From positions 1 through 64,000 of the forward strand of contig NZ_SJSY01000066.1 in NCBI RefSeq assembly GCF_004352915.1: a stretch of 64,000 nt of DNA. Direction: 5' to 3'. A model generated the notes under the pieces. That model did not search any database, was not told the DNA's origin, and worked only from the letters and a program-made list of their open reading frames with translations. The position numbers and the translations under genes are program-made. Positions 51,040 through 60,285 of the stretch are shown in pieces (the first letter of the stretch is position 1; each line of letters begins with the position of its first letter). Source of the DNA: Flavobacterium zhairuonense (GTDB lineage Bacteria > Bacteroidota > Bacteroidia > Flavobacteriales > Flavobacteriaceae).

Positions 51040-52312
51040 AATTTGGATGTCAATAGTAAAAGAATTTCTTTTATTAAAAAGAGATTTAGGCGGTTTGATC
51101 ATATTATTTATCATGCCATTGGTTTTGGTTATTACGGTTACCATCATTCAGGACAGTACTTTTAAAACCGTCAGCGATAATAAAATTCAGATTTTATTGG
51201 TTGACAATGATAAAGGTTCGGTTTCGAAAACGGTTTTTGATAATCTTCAAAAGAATAATTTATTCAGCGTTGTAACGCAACTTGACAATAAAACAATTAC
51301 CGAAGAAGTTGCCAGAGAAAATGTCTACAAAGGAAAATTTCAATTGGCGATCGTAATTCCGAAAAACCTCAGCGCCGATTTGCAAGCTAAAGTTGATCAG
51401 AATGTCGAAAACATTGTGAGCAAAATGGGTTTTACAGACAGCGTTGCAAAACCGGAGAAACCAAAAGTTATCGCGCAAAAAGAAGTAAAATTATATTTTG
51501 ATCCGGCAGTGCAGCTGAGTTTCAAAAACTCCGTGATGAGTTCGATTGACAAAATGATTTCGCAAATTGAAACCAAATCAATTTATACTGCTTTCCAGAA
51601 TCAGTTTGGCGAAGAAAACACCGAATTTGATCAAAAGAGTTTTATTACGTTCAAAGAAATAATTCCAAGAATCAACAACAAAGAAGTATTGCCAAATTCG
51701 GTTCAGCATAACGTTCCGGCCTGGACACTTTTTGCTATATTTTTTATCGTGATTCCGCTTTCAATCAATATTGTAAAAGAAAAATCACAAGGAACTTTTG
51801 TTCGATTATTGACCAATCCGGTTTCTAATTTAGTAGTCATTATTGGTAAAACGATTACCTATTCTGTTATTTGCATGATTCAGTTTTATATGATGGTTGC
51901 TGTTGCTATTTTCCTGTTTCCGCACATTGGTTTGCCTCCTTTAAATGTTGAAGGACATTTATTTTTAATGAGTGTTGTCGCTTTATTTTCAGGTTTTGGC
52001 GCCATCGGATTCGGAATTTTATTGGGAACCGTTGCTAGCACTCAGGAACAATCGGCTCCGTTTGGTGCAACAAGCGTTATCATTCTAGCCGCAATTGGTG
52101 GAATTTGGGTTCCGGTTTTTGCAATGCCAAAAATCATGCAGATTATTGCCAAATCTTCACCTATGAATTGGGGATTAGAAGCCTTTTATGACGTTTTATT
52201 ACGCAACGTTTCTTTCGTCGAAATCATTCCAAAAATAAGTTTGTTATTTTTGTTCTTTATAATCACAACTTCCATTGCCTTATTTTATGACAAAAAGAAA
52301 AGAACAGTATAA
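51029..52312 (+). CDS. ABC-2 type transporter permease
   Basis: This 427-residue membrane protein has one membrane helix at about 21-40, a large extracytoplasmic loop (about 45-230) and five or six helices from 235 to 420. This is the YhfB/NatB-like layout of ABC-2 exporters. It overlaps the ATPase gene by 11 bases and the thioesterase gene by 26 bases. The large external domain suggests contact with a periplasmic carrier or an acyl substrate. Confidence 0.88.
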   Translation: MLYKIWMSIVKEFLLLKRDLGGLIILFIMPLVLVITVTIIQDSTFKTVSDNKIQILLVDNDKGSVSKTVFDNLQKNNLFSVVTQLDNKTITEEVARENVYKGKFQLAIVIPKNLSADLQAKVDQNVENIVSKMGFTDSVAKPEKPKVIAQKEVKLYFDPAVQLSFKNSVMSSIDKMISQIETKSIYTAFQNQFGEENTEFDQKSFITFKEIIPRINNKEVLPNSVQHNVPAWTLFAIFFIVIPLSINIVKEKSQGTFVRLLTNPVSNLVVIIGKTITYSVICMIQFYMMVAVAIFLFPHIGLPPLNVEGHLFLMSVVALFSGFGAIGFGILLGTVASTQEQSAPFGATSVIILAAIGGIWVPVFAMPKIMQIIAKSSPMNWGLEAFYDVLLRNVSFVEIIPKISLLFLFFIITTSIALFYDKKKRTV

Positions 52313-52736
52313 CGAAGCCTCAGACTTAACCGTTTCACACGAAATCAGAATTCGTTTTAACGAAACTGATCCGCTTGGAATTGTTTGGCACGGCCATTAT
52401 ATTACTTATTTTGAAGATGGTCGTGAAGCCTTTGGACGCCAACACGAACTTACGTATTTAGACATTGCAAAAACAGGTTACACGACTCCAATTGTAAAAT
52501 CAAAATGCGAACATAAATTGTCTTTGCGCTATGGCGATGTTGTCACAATCGAAACCACAGTTGTCGATACTCCGGCCGCAAAAATAATTTATCGTTTTAA
52601 GATTATTGATGATAAAGGCGAAGTTGCCTGCACTGGCGAAACGACTCAGGTTTTTTTAGATAAAGAAGGAAATTTAATGCTGACAAATCCTCCTTTTTAT
52701 GAGGAATGGAAAAGGAAAGTTGGGCTGTTGAAATAA
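52287..52736 (+). CDS. Acyl-CoA/ACP thioesterase, 4-hydroxybenzoyl-CoA thioesterase family
   Basis: This 149-residue hotdog protein has the family core RFNETDPLGIVWHGHYITYFEDGREAFGR, with the catalytic Asp in ETDPLG and H in WHGHY. It may release chains or proofread ACP in the pigment pathway. The start at 52287 (MTKRKEQYNEASD) was preferred over the ATG at 52275, which adds only MPYF. The coding region begins inside the end of the permease gene. Confidence 0.88.
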   Translation: MTKRKEQYNEASDLTVSHEIRIRFNETDPLGIVWHGHYITYFEDGREAFGRQHELTYLDIAKTGYTTPIVKSKCEHKLSLRYGDVVTIETTVVDTPAAKIIYRFKIIDDKGEVACTGETTQVFLDKEGNLMLTNPPFYEEWKRKVGLLK

Positions 52737-52790
52737 AACACGAATTTCACAAATTAGCACAAATTAAAAATTAAAATAATCCAAATGCGT

Positions 52791-52822
52791 TTCCTGCAAG
52801 GTTTCCAAAACCTTGCAGGAAT
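52791..52822. repeat. Perfect palindromic hairpin before the ketosynthase at 52835
   Basis: TTCCTGCAAGGTTT and AAACCTTGCAGGAA pair exactly around a tiny loop. It is bounded by AT-rich DNA and lies 12 bases before the next ATG. It resembles the TTGAAA-loop repeat family by its GGTTT-AAACC centre. Confidence 0.75.
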
Positions 52823-52834
52823 AAAAAATATAAA

Positions 52835-53986
52835 ATGTCAAAAGAAATATACATCAACGAAACGAATTGTATCACACCTTTAGGTTTTGATATTGAATCG
52901 AACATCGAAGCGATTTTGCGTGGTGATTCTGGAATTCAGCTTCATAGCGATATTTCTTTAATGCCGAATTCATTTTATGCTTCGATTATTTCTGATGAAA
53001 AAATAAACAGTGCTTTTGCAAAAATCAGCACTAAAAAAAAATATTCCCGTTTAGAGAAAATGATGATTTTGGCTTTAGAGCCGATTATCAAAAATTCGAA
53101 AGTTGAATTGAATTCAAAAACTGCTTTTATACTTTCGACCACAAAAGGAAATGTTACGGCTTTAAAAAAGAATTCGGAAGAAAATTTCAACAATGCACAT
53201 TTAAATGTTTTGGCTAAAAACGTTGCCAATTTCTTCGGATTTCAAACACAACCAATTGTCGTTTCAAACGCCTGCGTTTCTGGAATTTTAGCCGTTTCTG
53301 TTGCTAAAAGGATGATTCAATCTGAATTGTATGATAACATTTTTGTTGTAGCCGGCGACGAAGTTTCAGAATTTGTTTTGTCTGGATTTAATGCTTTTCA
53401 GGCGATGAGCGAATTGCCTTGTAAACCCTATTCTAAAAACAGAACCGGAGTAAGTTTGGGCGAAGCAACTTCAGCAGTTTTAGTTTCGGCGGAAGCCAAA
53501 AATTCAAAAATAAAAGTAATTGGCGACAGTTCAATAAACGATGCAAATCATATTTCGGGACCTTCAAGAACTGGCGAAGGTTTGTTCAGAAGTATTCAAA
53601 ATGCTTTGAAAGAAGCAAAAATTGAAGCCAATAAATTAGATTATATTTCCGCACACGGAACTGCAACGCCATTCAACGACGAAATGGAAGCCATTGCCTT
53701 AAATCGATTGGATTTACAAAATGTTCCCATCAATAGTTTAAAAGGATTTTACGGTCATACATTAGGCGCTTCGGGATTATTGGAAACGGTAATTGCGATT
53801 GAATCAGCGAATAAAAATATGCTTTTTGAATCAAAAGGTTTTGATGAAATTGGAGTTAGCGAAGTTGTAAATGTTATTGAGAAAAATAAAGAAGCAAGTA
53901 TTGTGTATTTTTTGAAAACGGCTTCTGGATTTGGAGGTTGTAATACGGCTGTGGTTTTTGAAAAAGTGAAACACGAATTACACTAA
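52835..53986 (+). CDS. Beta-ketoacyl-ACP synthase II-type ketosynthase, second copy
   Basis: This 383-residue condensing enzyme keeps C147 (VSNACVSG), H274 (SAHGTATPFND) and H308 (FYGHTLGASG). It is shorter than the copy at 42950, mainly in the N-terminal half. It lies 98 bases after the thioesterase and upstream of a lipoprotein gene. Chain extension in the aryl polyene pathway is the likely role; the exact substrate is not predictable from sequence. Confidence 0.88.
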   Translation: MSKEIYINETNCITPLGFDIESNIEAILRGDSGIQLHSDISLMPNSFYASIISDEKINSAFAKISTKKKYSRLEKMMILALEPIIKNSKVELNSKTAFILSTTKGNVTALKKNSEENFNNAHLNVLAKNVANFFGFQTQPIVVSNACVSGILAVSVAKRMIQSELYDNIFVVAGDEVSEFVLSGFNAFQAMSELPCKPYSKNRTGVSLGEATSAVLVSAEAKNSKIKVIGDSSINDANHISGPSRTGEGLFRSIQNALKEAKIEANKLDYISAHGTATPFNDEMEAIALNRLDLQNVPINSLKGFYGHTLGASGLLETVIAIESANKNMLFESKGFDEIGVSEVVNVIEKNKEASIVYFLKTASGFGGCNTAVVFEKVKHELH

Positions 53987-54016
53987 TTTTCACGAATTAA
54001 AATTAGTTTTAAATAA

Positions 54017-54709
54017 ATGAAGCTGTCAAAATTTATATTTATAACTCTAATTCTTCTTTCTTCTTTTGGATGTAAAAAGAAAGAAGTTGAGAAGGTAGAC
54101 GAACTACAATTTGAGAAAGGCGTCTTAAACAATGTCTTTGTAGAAATTGTAGACTCTATCTATATGGATCGAAGAATAATTGTTCCGCCACCGCCACCAA
54201 GATTTAATTCAGAAACAAATAAAGTGGATACAACCGGTCATCATAAAGAATTAAAGGAATATTGGCGTAACCGAGATAGAATCAAAAATGATAAAACAAG
54301 AATACTTCTTGGCGTTTATACCGATATAGAGAAAATTAGTTCTTTTGAAACTGAAATGATTCTTAGGCAATTAAATATCGCAGGCTATTTATATGACAAT
54401 TCAAAAGAAACAGACAAATACAAATTGGATTTAAAACCTTTTGAAAATAACAAAAAATTTAATTTTCAGAACTCATCAAAATACCCTCATGAAAAAAATT
54501 GGGACTTAAATGATAAAAGTAATGTACGATTTCCTGTTGGAACAATTTCTGTATCAAGAATTCAATTCAATAAAGCAAAAACGAGAGGAATTTTAACAGC
54601 TGGAGCTTCTTGTGGTGGCGGAAAATGCGGAAGAGGTTTTTTAATTATAATTGAAAATAATTCTGGAACGTGGAAAATTGCCGAAGTAATTCATACTTGG
54701 GTTTCTTAA
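54017..54709 (+). CDS. Lipoprotein of unknown function
   Basis: This 230-residue lipoprotein has Cys19 (LLSSFGCKKKEVEK). A proline-rich patch (VPPPPPRF, about 55-62) is followed by a charged middle region. The C-terminal end has ASCGGGKCGRGFLII, with a Cys pair that might form a disulfide or bind a metal. I do not recognise a family. It lies 30 bases from the ketosynthase and in the same direction, so it may be co-transcribed, but its link to the pigment is unproven. Confidence 0.75.
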   Translation: MKLSKFIFITLILLSSFGCKKKEVEKVDELQFEKGVLNNVFVEIVDSIYMDRRIIVPPPPPRFNSETNKVDTTGHHKELKEYWRNRDRIKNDKTRILLGVYTDIEKISSFETEMILRQLNIAGYLYDNSKETDKYKLDLKPFENNKKFNFQNSSKYPHEKNWDLNDKSNVRFPVGTISVSRIQFNKAKTRGILTAGASCGGGKCGRGFLIIIENNSGTWKIAEVIHTWVS

Positions 54710-54710
54710 A

Positions 54711-54798
54711 ACACAAATTGCACAAATTTTCACGAACTAATTAGTGTAATTTTTAGCCAAAGAATAATCTGTGTTAATCTGTGAAATTCGTGTTTAAA
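54711..54798. repeat. Degenerate inverted repeats of the CACGAA and AATCTGTG families
   Basis: The 97-base gap holds CACAAATTTTCACGAACT and AATCTGTGTTAATCTGTGAAATTCGTG arranged as partial inverted repeats. It mixes the two families seen elsewhere at 14604 and 25127. Confidence 0.6.
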
Positions 54799-54806
54799 TT
54801 AAAATA

Positions 54807-55424
54807 ATGACTCAAAATAAAACCCACATACAATCCTATATCACCATTCAAAACAACGAAATTGTTTTGAACGGAACTTCTGTATTCAAAATTGAACCGA
54901 CGGATTTCGCTGATTTCTCCAAACAAGCATTGCGTAATTTTGAAATCCAATATCCAAAGTTTTTCAAAATGGATGCTTTGAGCAAATTGGCTTTTTTAGG
55001 TTCAGAATTGCTTTTGAGTGCGATAACTTCTTCGGAAGAAGAAAATAATATCGCTTTAGTTTTGGCCAATAAATCATCGAGTTTAGATACCGATGTAAAA
55101 TATCAGGAATCGATTTCTGACAAAGAAAACTATTATCCGAGTCCGGCAGTCTTTGTTTATACACTACCAAATATTTGTTTGGGCGAAATAAGTATCCGTC
55201 ATCAGCTAAAAAGTGAGAATTCTTTCTTTATATTTGATGCTTTCAACACTGAATTCATGTCGAATTATTCGAATATTTTATTGAATTCAGATAAAGCAGA
55301 TAAAGTTCTTTGTGGCTGGGTGGAATATTTTAACGAAGATTACAAAGCTTTTCTCTGCGTAATTGGCAAAGAAGAAAACGAGAAATATAGAGACGAAAAT
55401 ATCAATACATTATACAATAAATAA
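54807..55424 (+). CDS. Ketosynthase-like half-domain protein without the catalytic cysteine
   Basis: This 205-residue protein resembles the N-terminal half of ketosynthases of the type seen in aryl polyene clusters. SPAVFVYTLPNICLGEISIRH marks the KS strand, and the place where the TACASG-type Cys would lie reads FDAFNTEF. No HGT or second His motif follows. It is joined by 2 bases to the ACP at 55427, so it may act as a non-catalytic partner, comparable to chain-length factors. The role is inferred. Confidence 0.75.
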   Translation: MTQNKTHIQSYITIQNNEIVLNGTSVFKIEPTDFADFSKQALRNFEIQYPKFFKMDALSKLAFLGSELLLSAITSSEEENNIALVLANKSSSLDTDVKYQESISDKENYYPSPAVFVYTLPNICLGEISIRHQLKSENSFFIFDAFNTEFMSNYSNILLNSDKADKVLCGWVEYFNEDYKAFLCVIGKEENEKYRDENINTLYNK

Positions 55425-55426
55425 TC

Positions 55427-55684
55427 ATGGAAGCATTAAAAGAAGAATTAAAAAATAAAATCATTACGACTTTAAACTTAGAAGATATCGCTGTTGAAGA
55501 CATTGCAGACAACGATCCTTTGTTTGGAGACGGTTTAGGTTTAGACTCGATTGATGCACTTGAATTGATCGTGATTTTGGATAAAGATTACGGAATTAAA
55601 TTAGTTGACCCGAAAGAAGGAAAAGCAATTTTCCAGTCAATCGAAACTATGGCAGCATATATTAGCGCCAACAGAACTAAATAA
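55427..55684 (+). CDS. Acyl carrier protein, second copy
   Basis: This 85-residue carrier has the phosphopantetheine site GLDSIDALEL (Ser45). It follows the half-ketosynthase by 2 bases. Two ACPs (44178 and here) in one cluster are usual for aryl polyene-dialkylresorcinol pathways, one for the polyene and one for the resorcinol chains, although the division cannot be read from sequence. Confidence 0.95.
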   Translation: MEALKEELKNKIITTLNLEDIAVEDIADNDPLFGDGLGLDSIDALELIVILDKDYGIKLVDPKEGKAIFQSIETMAAYISANRTK

Positions 55685-55685
55685 A

Positions 55686-55794
55686 TTTTAGATTTTAGAC
55701 TTTAGATTTTAGATTGCCGAGGGTAATCTAAAATTTAAATTTATCAACTTTGACAAAGTTCTAAGAATCTACAATCATAAATCTAAAATCTAAA
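55686..55794. repeat. Inverted repeat of the TTTTAGATTTTAGA type reaching the next start codon
   Basis: The left arm (TTTAGATTTTAGACTTTAG) faces the right arm (AATCTAAAATCTAAAA), which ends at the ATG of the next gene. The middle holds a small AACTTTGACAAAGTT hairpin. A long hairpin here could hide the start codon region. Confidence 0.65.
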
Positions 55795-56997
55795 ATGGCA
55801 AGAGGTGTCGCAATAACGGGAATGGGAATTATCTCTTCGATTGGAAATTCAGTCGAAGAAAATTATATTTCCTTGATCGAAAATAAAATCGGTATTTCCC
55901 GAATTGAAAATATTCCGACGGTTCATGCCGATGTCATCAACGTTGGTGAAATCAAAAAAACCAACGAAGAATTGATTGCCGAATTACAACTTTCGGAAAA
56001 TAATAATTTTTCGAGAACCGCAATGATTGGCGCTTTGGCAGCTAAACAAGCAGTTGAAAATGCTGGAATTACTTCCATAAACGAATTTAGAACCGGACTT
56101 ATTTCTGCGACAAGCGTGGGCGGCATGGATATGACCGAAAAACATTATTTCGATTATTTCGAAAAACCAGAATTGGTCAAATACATAACTTGTCACGACG
56201 GCGGTGATGTTGCACAAAAAATCGCTGAAGAACTTGGTTTAAAAGGAATGGTTACGACAATTAGTACGGCTTGTTCTTCTGCGGCAAACTCGATTATGTT
56301 GGGTGCTAGACTGATTAAAACCGGAAAACTCGATCGCGTAATTGTGGGCGGAACAGATGCTTTGGCAAAATTTACCATCAACGGATTTAAGACTTTGATG
56401 ATTTTATCTGACGATTATAATAAACCTTTTGACAACAACAGAAAAGGTTTAAATCTTGGAGAAGCGGCTGCGTTTTTGGTTTTAGAATCGGATGAAATTG
56501 TGGCGAAGCAAAACAAAAAAGTCTTGGCACGAGTTTCGGGTTACGGAAATGCAAATGATGCTTTTCACCAAACTGCTTCTTCAGAAAACGGCGACGGCGC
56601 TTATTTGGCCATGAAAAAAGCCTTTGAAGTTTCGGGAATAAAACCTTCTGAAATTGATTATATCAATGTTCACGGAACTGCAACGCCAAACAATGATTTA
56701 TCTGAAGGAAGAGCTTTACTCCGAATTTATGAAGATCAAAAAGTTCCGGATTTCAGTTCGACAAAACCTTTTACCGGCCACACTTTAGCGGCGGCGGCGG
56801 CGATTGAAGCCGTTTATTCTGTTTTGGCCATTCAAAATAATGTGGTTTACCCGAATTTGAATTTTGAAAATCAAATGGAGGAGTTTGATTTGAAACCGCA
56901 GACTTCTTTAAAAAATAAAAATATCGAACACGTTTTATCTAATTCTTTTGGTTTTGGAGGAAATTGTTCAACCCTTATATTTTCGAAAAACGCATGA
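55795..56997 (+). CDS. Beta-ketoacyl-ACP synthase II-type ketosynthase, third copy
   Basis: This 400-residue ketosynthase has an intact triad: C160 (ISTACSSAANS), H293 (INVHGTATPNND) and H329 (KPFTGHTLAAAAAI). It is followed after 210 bases by a degenerate ketosynthase-like gene. The intact/degenerate arrangement matches the ketosynthase-chain length factor pairs of type II polyketide systems, including aryl polyene synthases. I infer that it builds the polyene chain. Confidence 0.92.
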   Translation: MARGVAITGMGIISSIGNSVEENYISLIENKIGISRIENIPTVHADVINVGEIKKTNEELIAELQLSENNNFSRTAMIGALAAKQAVENAGITSINEFRTGLISATSVGGMDMTEKHYFDYFEKPELVKYITCHDGGDVAQKIAEELGLKGMVTTISTACSSAANSIMLGARLIKTGKLDRVIVGGTDALAKFTINGFKTLMILSDDYNKPFDNNRKGLNLGEAAAFLVLESDEIVAKQNKKVLARVSGYGNANDAFHQTASSENGDGAYLAMKKAFEVSGIKPSEIDYINVHGTATPNNDLSEGRALLRIYEDQKVPDFSSTKPFTGHTLAAAAAIEAVYSVLAIQNNVVYPNLNFENQMEEFDLKPQTSLKNKNIEHVLSNSFGFGGNCSTLIFSKNA

Positions 56998-57028
56998 AAT
57001 CGCCATGATTCTAATAAAAGCTTAATTT

Positions 57029-57090
57029 AAACCGCAAATTACACAAATTCACACAAATTAATTTGCGAAAATTTGTGTAATTTGTGGTTT
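57029..57090. repeat. Inverted repeat of the GCAAATT/AATTTGTGG type
   Basis: AAACCGCAAATTACACAAATT faces AATTTGTGTAATTTGTGGTTT across a short centre, with about one mismatch. It occupies part of the 210-base gap between the third ketosynthase and the chain-length-factor-like gene. Confidence 0.75.
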
Positions 57091-57207
57091 AAAAAAATTC
57101 AGAAACTGAAGGCAAAATCTCCTAAAGTATATAGTTTTAAACTATTTTGAAACCAATAGTAAGAATGACAATTCCGTATTCCCTTAAAAAACAAATTTAA
57201 TCTTCGC

Positions 57208-58269
57208 ATGAAAAAAACATATATAAATGGAGTAGGCTGTATTTCAACTCAAAAAACATTTGATACTGTTTTTTTAGAAGAAGCTGTTGTAAATAACAGC
57301 GAGACCGTTTTACAAATTATTCCTCCCGTTTACAAAGATTATATTTCTCCTGCTATGATTAGAAGAATGGCAAAAGGAGTAAAAAACGGAATCGTAGCTT
57401 CGGCTTTGGCGATGAAAGATGCCAATGTTGAAAATGTTGACGCGATCATTACCGGAACCGGTTTGGGCTGTATTGAAGATTCTGAAAAATTCCTGAAAAA
57501 CATTCTCGACAATAATGAAGAGTTTTTAACCCCAACTTCTTTTATTCAATCTACGCATAATACTGTTGGTGCACAAATTGCACTTTCACTACAATGCAAA
57601 GGTTATAATTTTACCTATGTAAATGGTGCGGTTTCTTTTGAATCTGCCCTTTTAGATGCTAAAATGCAAATTGAAGAAGACGAAGCCAATTCGATTTTAG
57701 TGGGCGGAGTTGATGAAAACGGAGAATATACGGTATCACTTTTTAAATTAGCCGGAAGAATTAAAAAAGAAAATGATCTTCCTTCCGAAGTTTTAAACGC
57801 AAATTCAACTGGGGTTGTTTATGGAGAAGGCGCAAGTTTTTTTGTTTTAGAAAACGAAAGAAAAGCCAATACGTATGCAGAAATTCTTGATGTTGAAATC
57901 ATAAATACATTGGAAGAAAATGAAATTGAACCTGCTTTAATTTCATTTTTAAAAGCAAATAATTTACAAATTTCAGATCTTGATGCTGTGGTTTTAGGTT
58001 TTGACGGCAACTCAGACTCTAATTTTTATTATCAAAATTTAAGCAAAAATGCTTTCGCAGAAACGCCTCAACTGTATTACAAACATTTGAGCGGCGCATA
58101 CGACACGGCTTCGGCATTTGCTTTGTGGATGGCTTCAAAAGTTATAAAAACGCAGGAAATTCCAGAAATTATAAAAGTAAATTCGGTTTCAAAATCGATT
58201 TATAATACCATTTTATTGTACAATCAAGTAAATGGAAAAAATCATAGTTTTACGTTGCTTTCAAAATGA
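57208..58269 (+). CDS. Chain-length-factor-like ketosynthase without catalytic Cys
   Basis: This 353-residue ketosynthase-fold protein lacks the catalytic Cys: the site reads TYVNGAVSF around residue 139. The first catalytic His region reads VLGFDGNSDSNF instead of HGT. One His (H293, YKHLSGAYD) is retained. This is the signature of a chain length factor, which works as a heterodimer with an active ketosynthase (most likely the gene at 55795). It overlaps the polysaccharide deacetylase gene by 4 bases (ATGA). Confidence 0.85.
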   Translation: MKKTYINGVGCISTQKTFDTVFLEEAVVNNSETVLQIIPPVYKDYISPAMIRRMAKGVKNGIVASALAMKDANVENVDAIITGTGLGCIEDSEKFLKNILDNNEEFLTPTSFIQSTHNTVGAQIALSLQCKGYNFTYVNGAVSFESALLDAKMQIEEDEANSILVGGVDENGEYTVSLFKLAGRIKKENDLPSEVLNANSTGVVYGEGASFFVLENERKANTYAEILDVEIINTLEENEIEPALISFLKANNLQISDLDAVVLGFDGNSDSNFYYQNLSKNAFAETPQLYYKHLSGAYDTASAFALWMASKVIKTQEIPEIIKVNSVSKSIYNTILLYNQVNGKNHSFTLLSK

Positions 58270-59042
58270 TAACGCATAAAAAAGTCACAATATTTTTTAT
58301 CTTCTTATTGCTTTTATTATTTATATTAAAAGCCGATATAGGAATAAATGAATTATGGTTTTTAATAGTTCCTTTGCCTTTGATTCTTATATCCGCATAT
58401 GGTTCTGCACGAATTTCTTCCAATTATCATGTAAAAGCATTCTGCAATAACCCATTAGAAACTGAGAAAAAAATCGCCTTAACTTTTGATGACGGACCAA
58501 GTGAATTTACTTTGGAAGTTTTAAAACTGCTGAAAGAATACAATGCTAAAGCGACTTTTTTCTGCATTGGAAAAAACATTGAGGCGCATCCGGAAATTCT
58601 TCAAAAAATTATAGACGAAGGTCATTTGGTTGGAAATCATTCTTATTCACATTCTAAGTTTTTTGATTTTTATACCTACCCAACCATAATCGAAGAACTT
58701 CGCAAAACAGATCAATTGCTGGAGAAATTCACATCCAAAAAAATCAACTTTTTTCGTCCGCCTTATGGAGTGACGACTCCATCAATTCGCAGAGCTTTAA
58801 AATTTACAAAGCATAAAGTAATTGGCTGGAATATTCGTTCGCTTGACGGCGGTACAAAAAATGTTGATTTGATTTTGAATCGAATTAAAAAACGAGTTTC
58901 TCCCGGCGGAATTGTACTTTTGCACGATACTGCTCCGCACTCTGTTTTTGTATTGGAACAGTTTTTGCAATTTTTACAGCAGAATCAATATGAAGTCGTT
59001 TCTGTAGAGGAACTTTTGAATCTTAAAGCTTATGAAGACTAA
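58266..59042 (+). CDS. Polysaccharide deacetylase-family (NodB) membrane protein
   Basis: This 258-residue protein has two N-terminal membrane helices (about 8-22 and 29-47) and then the NodB domain. Metal motifs are TFDDGP (D75/D76) and NHSYSHS (H125/H129), with RPPYG and LLHDTAPHS later. It overlaps the preceding gene by 4 bases and the LolA-like gene by 11. Carbohydrate deacetylation is the family reaction, but its presence in a pigment cluster suggests a noncanonical acyl or ester substrate. That is inference. Confidence 0.9.
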   Translation: MITHKKVTIFFIFLLLLLFILKADIGINELWFLIVPLPLILISAYGSARISSNYHVKAFCNNPLETEKKIALTFDDGPSEFTLEVLKLLKEYNAKATFFCIGKNIEAHPEILQKIIDEGHLVGNHSYSHSKFFDFYTYPTIIEELRKTDQLLEKFTSKKINFFRPPYGVTTPSIRRALKFTKHKVIGWNIRSLDGGTKNVDLILNRIKKRVSPGGIVLLHDTAPHSVFVLEQFLQFLQQNQYEVVSVEELLNLKAYED

Positions 59043-59664
59043 ATTATATATTTTCCTTTTTCTAAATGTTTTCAGCATTTCCATTTTTGCCCAAGAACAA
59101 AAAATGACCGATGCCGAAATTGCGTCTTTCAAACAAGATGTAAATGTGGTTTCGAAAAAAATCAAAACTTTAAGTACTGATTTTGTGCAATACAAACATT
59201 TGGATTTTCTTTCTAAAGACATTGAAACTTCTGGGAAAATGGTTTTTAAAGAGCCTGCATTATTATCTTGGCAATACAAAAAACCATACAATTACAGCAT
59301 TGTCTTCAAGAACGGAAAAATCCTGATTAACGATGAAGGAAAGAAAAGTGCGGTTGATATTGGTAACAGCAAAATCTTCGCCAGAATCAACAAATTAATT
59401 ATTGGAAGCGTGAGTGGCAATATGTTTGACGACAAAGAATTTACGATTTCATATTTAAAATTGAAAGGTCAAAACCTGGCGAAATTTGTTCCGAAAGATG
59501 CGACGTTGAAGAAATACATCAAACAAATTGAACTGACTTTTGATAAAGAAGAAGCAACCGTAGTTCAGGTAAAACTTTTGGAATCATCTGAAGATTATAC
59601 CCGAATTGTACTTAAAAACAAAGTGATCAATGCAAAAATCGACGATTCAGTTTTTACTAATTAA
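59032..59664 (+). CDS. LolA-like outer membrane lipoprotein carrier protein
   Basis: This 210-residue protein has a signal peptide (cut near FAQ, residue 21) and the LolA fold with SWQYKKPYNYSIVFKNGKIL. It is a periplasmic shuttle for lipid-like molecules. Dedicated LolA homologues are common in aryl polyene clusters and are thought to carry the pigment to the outer membrane with the MMPL exporter. It overlaps the next gene by 35 bases. Confidence 0.9.
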   Translation: MKTKLYIFLFLNVFSISIFAQEQKMTDAEIASFKQDVNVVSKKIKTLSTDFVQYKHLDFLSKDIETSGKMVFKEPALLSWQYKKPYNYSIVFKNGKILINDEGKKSAVDIGNSKIFARINKLIIGSVSGNMFDDKEFTISYLKLKGQNLAKFVPKDATLKKYIKQIELTFDKEEATVVQVKLLESSEDYTRIVLKNKVINAKIDDSVFTN

Positions 59665-60265
59665 TTGTTTTCTGGCAATTTTTTTAGTTTCCTGTGGCTC
59701 GGTCACAAAAAATTATACGCCTAAAAAATTAGATAAAACGAAGATGGAAGTTCCTTATTTCTCTGACCCAAATGCTGATTATGTTTATAAAACAAATATC
59801 ACAGTTTATGGTCATGAATTGTCTGGAATTTTTATTGCCAAAAAAGTAAATGACACCACACATCGCGTAGTTTTTACAACTGAATTTGGGAACAAATTAC
59901 TGGATTTTGAAATTTCTGAAAAGACTTTTAAAGTAAATTCGATTGTGTCAGAATTAGATAGAAAAATCCTAATTAATACTTTGGAAGAAGATTTTAGACT
60001 TCTTCTAAAAAAGGAATATTTGATTCAGGAACAATTCGAAAATGAAGATTTTGAGATTTATAAATCGGCAGATGGAAATCGAGACAACTATCTTTTCTTC
60101 TCAAAAAAAGACAAAAAATTAGAAAAAGTAGTGCGTTCTTCGAAGTCAAAAGAAAAAATAACAATTACTTTTACTTTAGAAAACGATAAATTTGCTAAAA
60201 AAGTCGTCATTTTACATCAAAATATCAAGTTGAAAATTGAACTGAATTATTTTAAATCAGAATAA
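59630..60265 (+). CDS. Lipoprotein of unknown function in the pigment cluster
   Basis: This 211-residue protein has a signal peptide with lipobox LVSC (Cys22). The rest is beta-rich with hydrophobic strands (VFTTEFGNKLLDFEIS) and no named domain. It begins inside the LolA-like gene, so tight coupling is likely. Analogous clusters pair LolA with a small lipoprotein, which may be a receptor that takes the pigment at the outer membrane. Confidence 0.8.
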   Translation: MQKSTIQFLLINCFLAIFLVSCGSVTKNYTPKKLDKTKMEVPYFSDPNADYVYKTNITVYGHELSGIFIAKKVNDTTHRVVFTTEFGNKLLDFEISEKTFKVNSIVSELDRKILINTLEEDFRLLLKKEYLIQEQFENEDFEIYKSADGNRDNYLFFSKKDKKLEKVVRSSKSKEKITITFTLENDKFAKKVVILHQNIKLKIELNYFKSE

Positions 60266-60285
60266 AAATACAAACCAAACCAACT

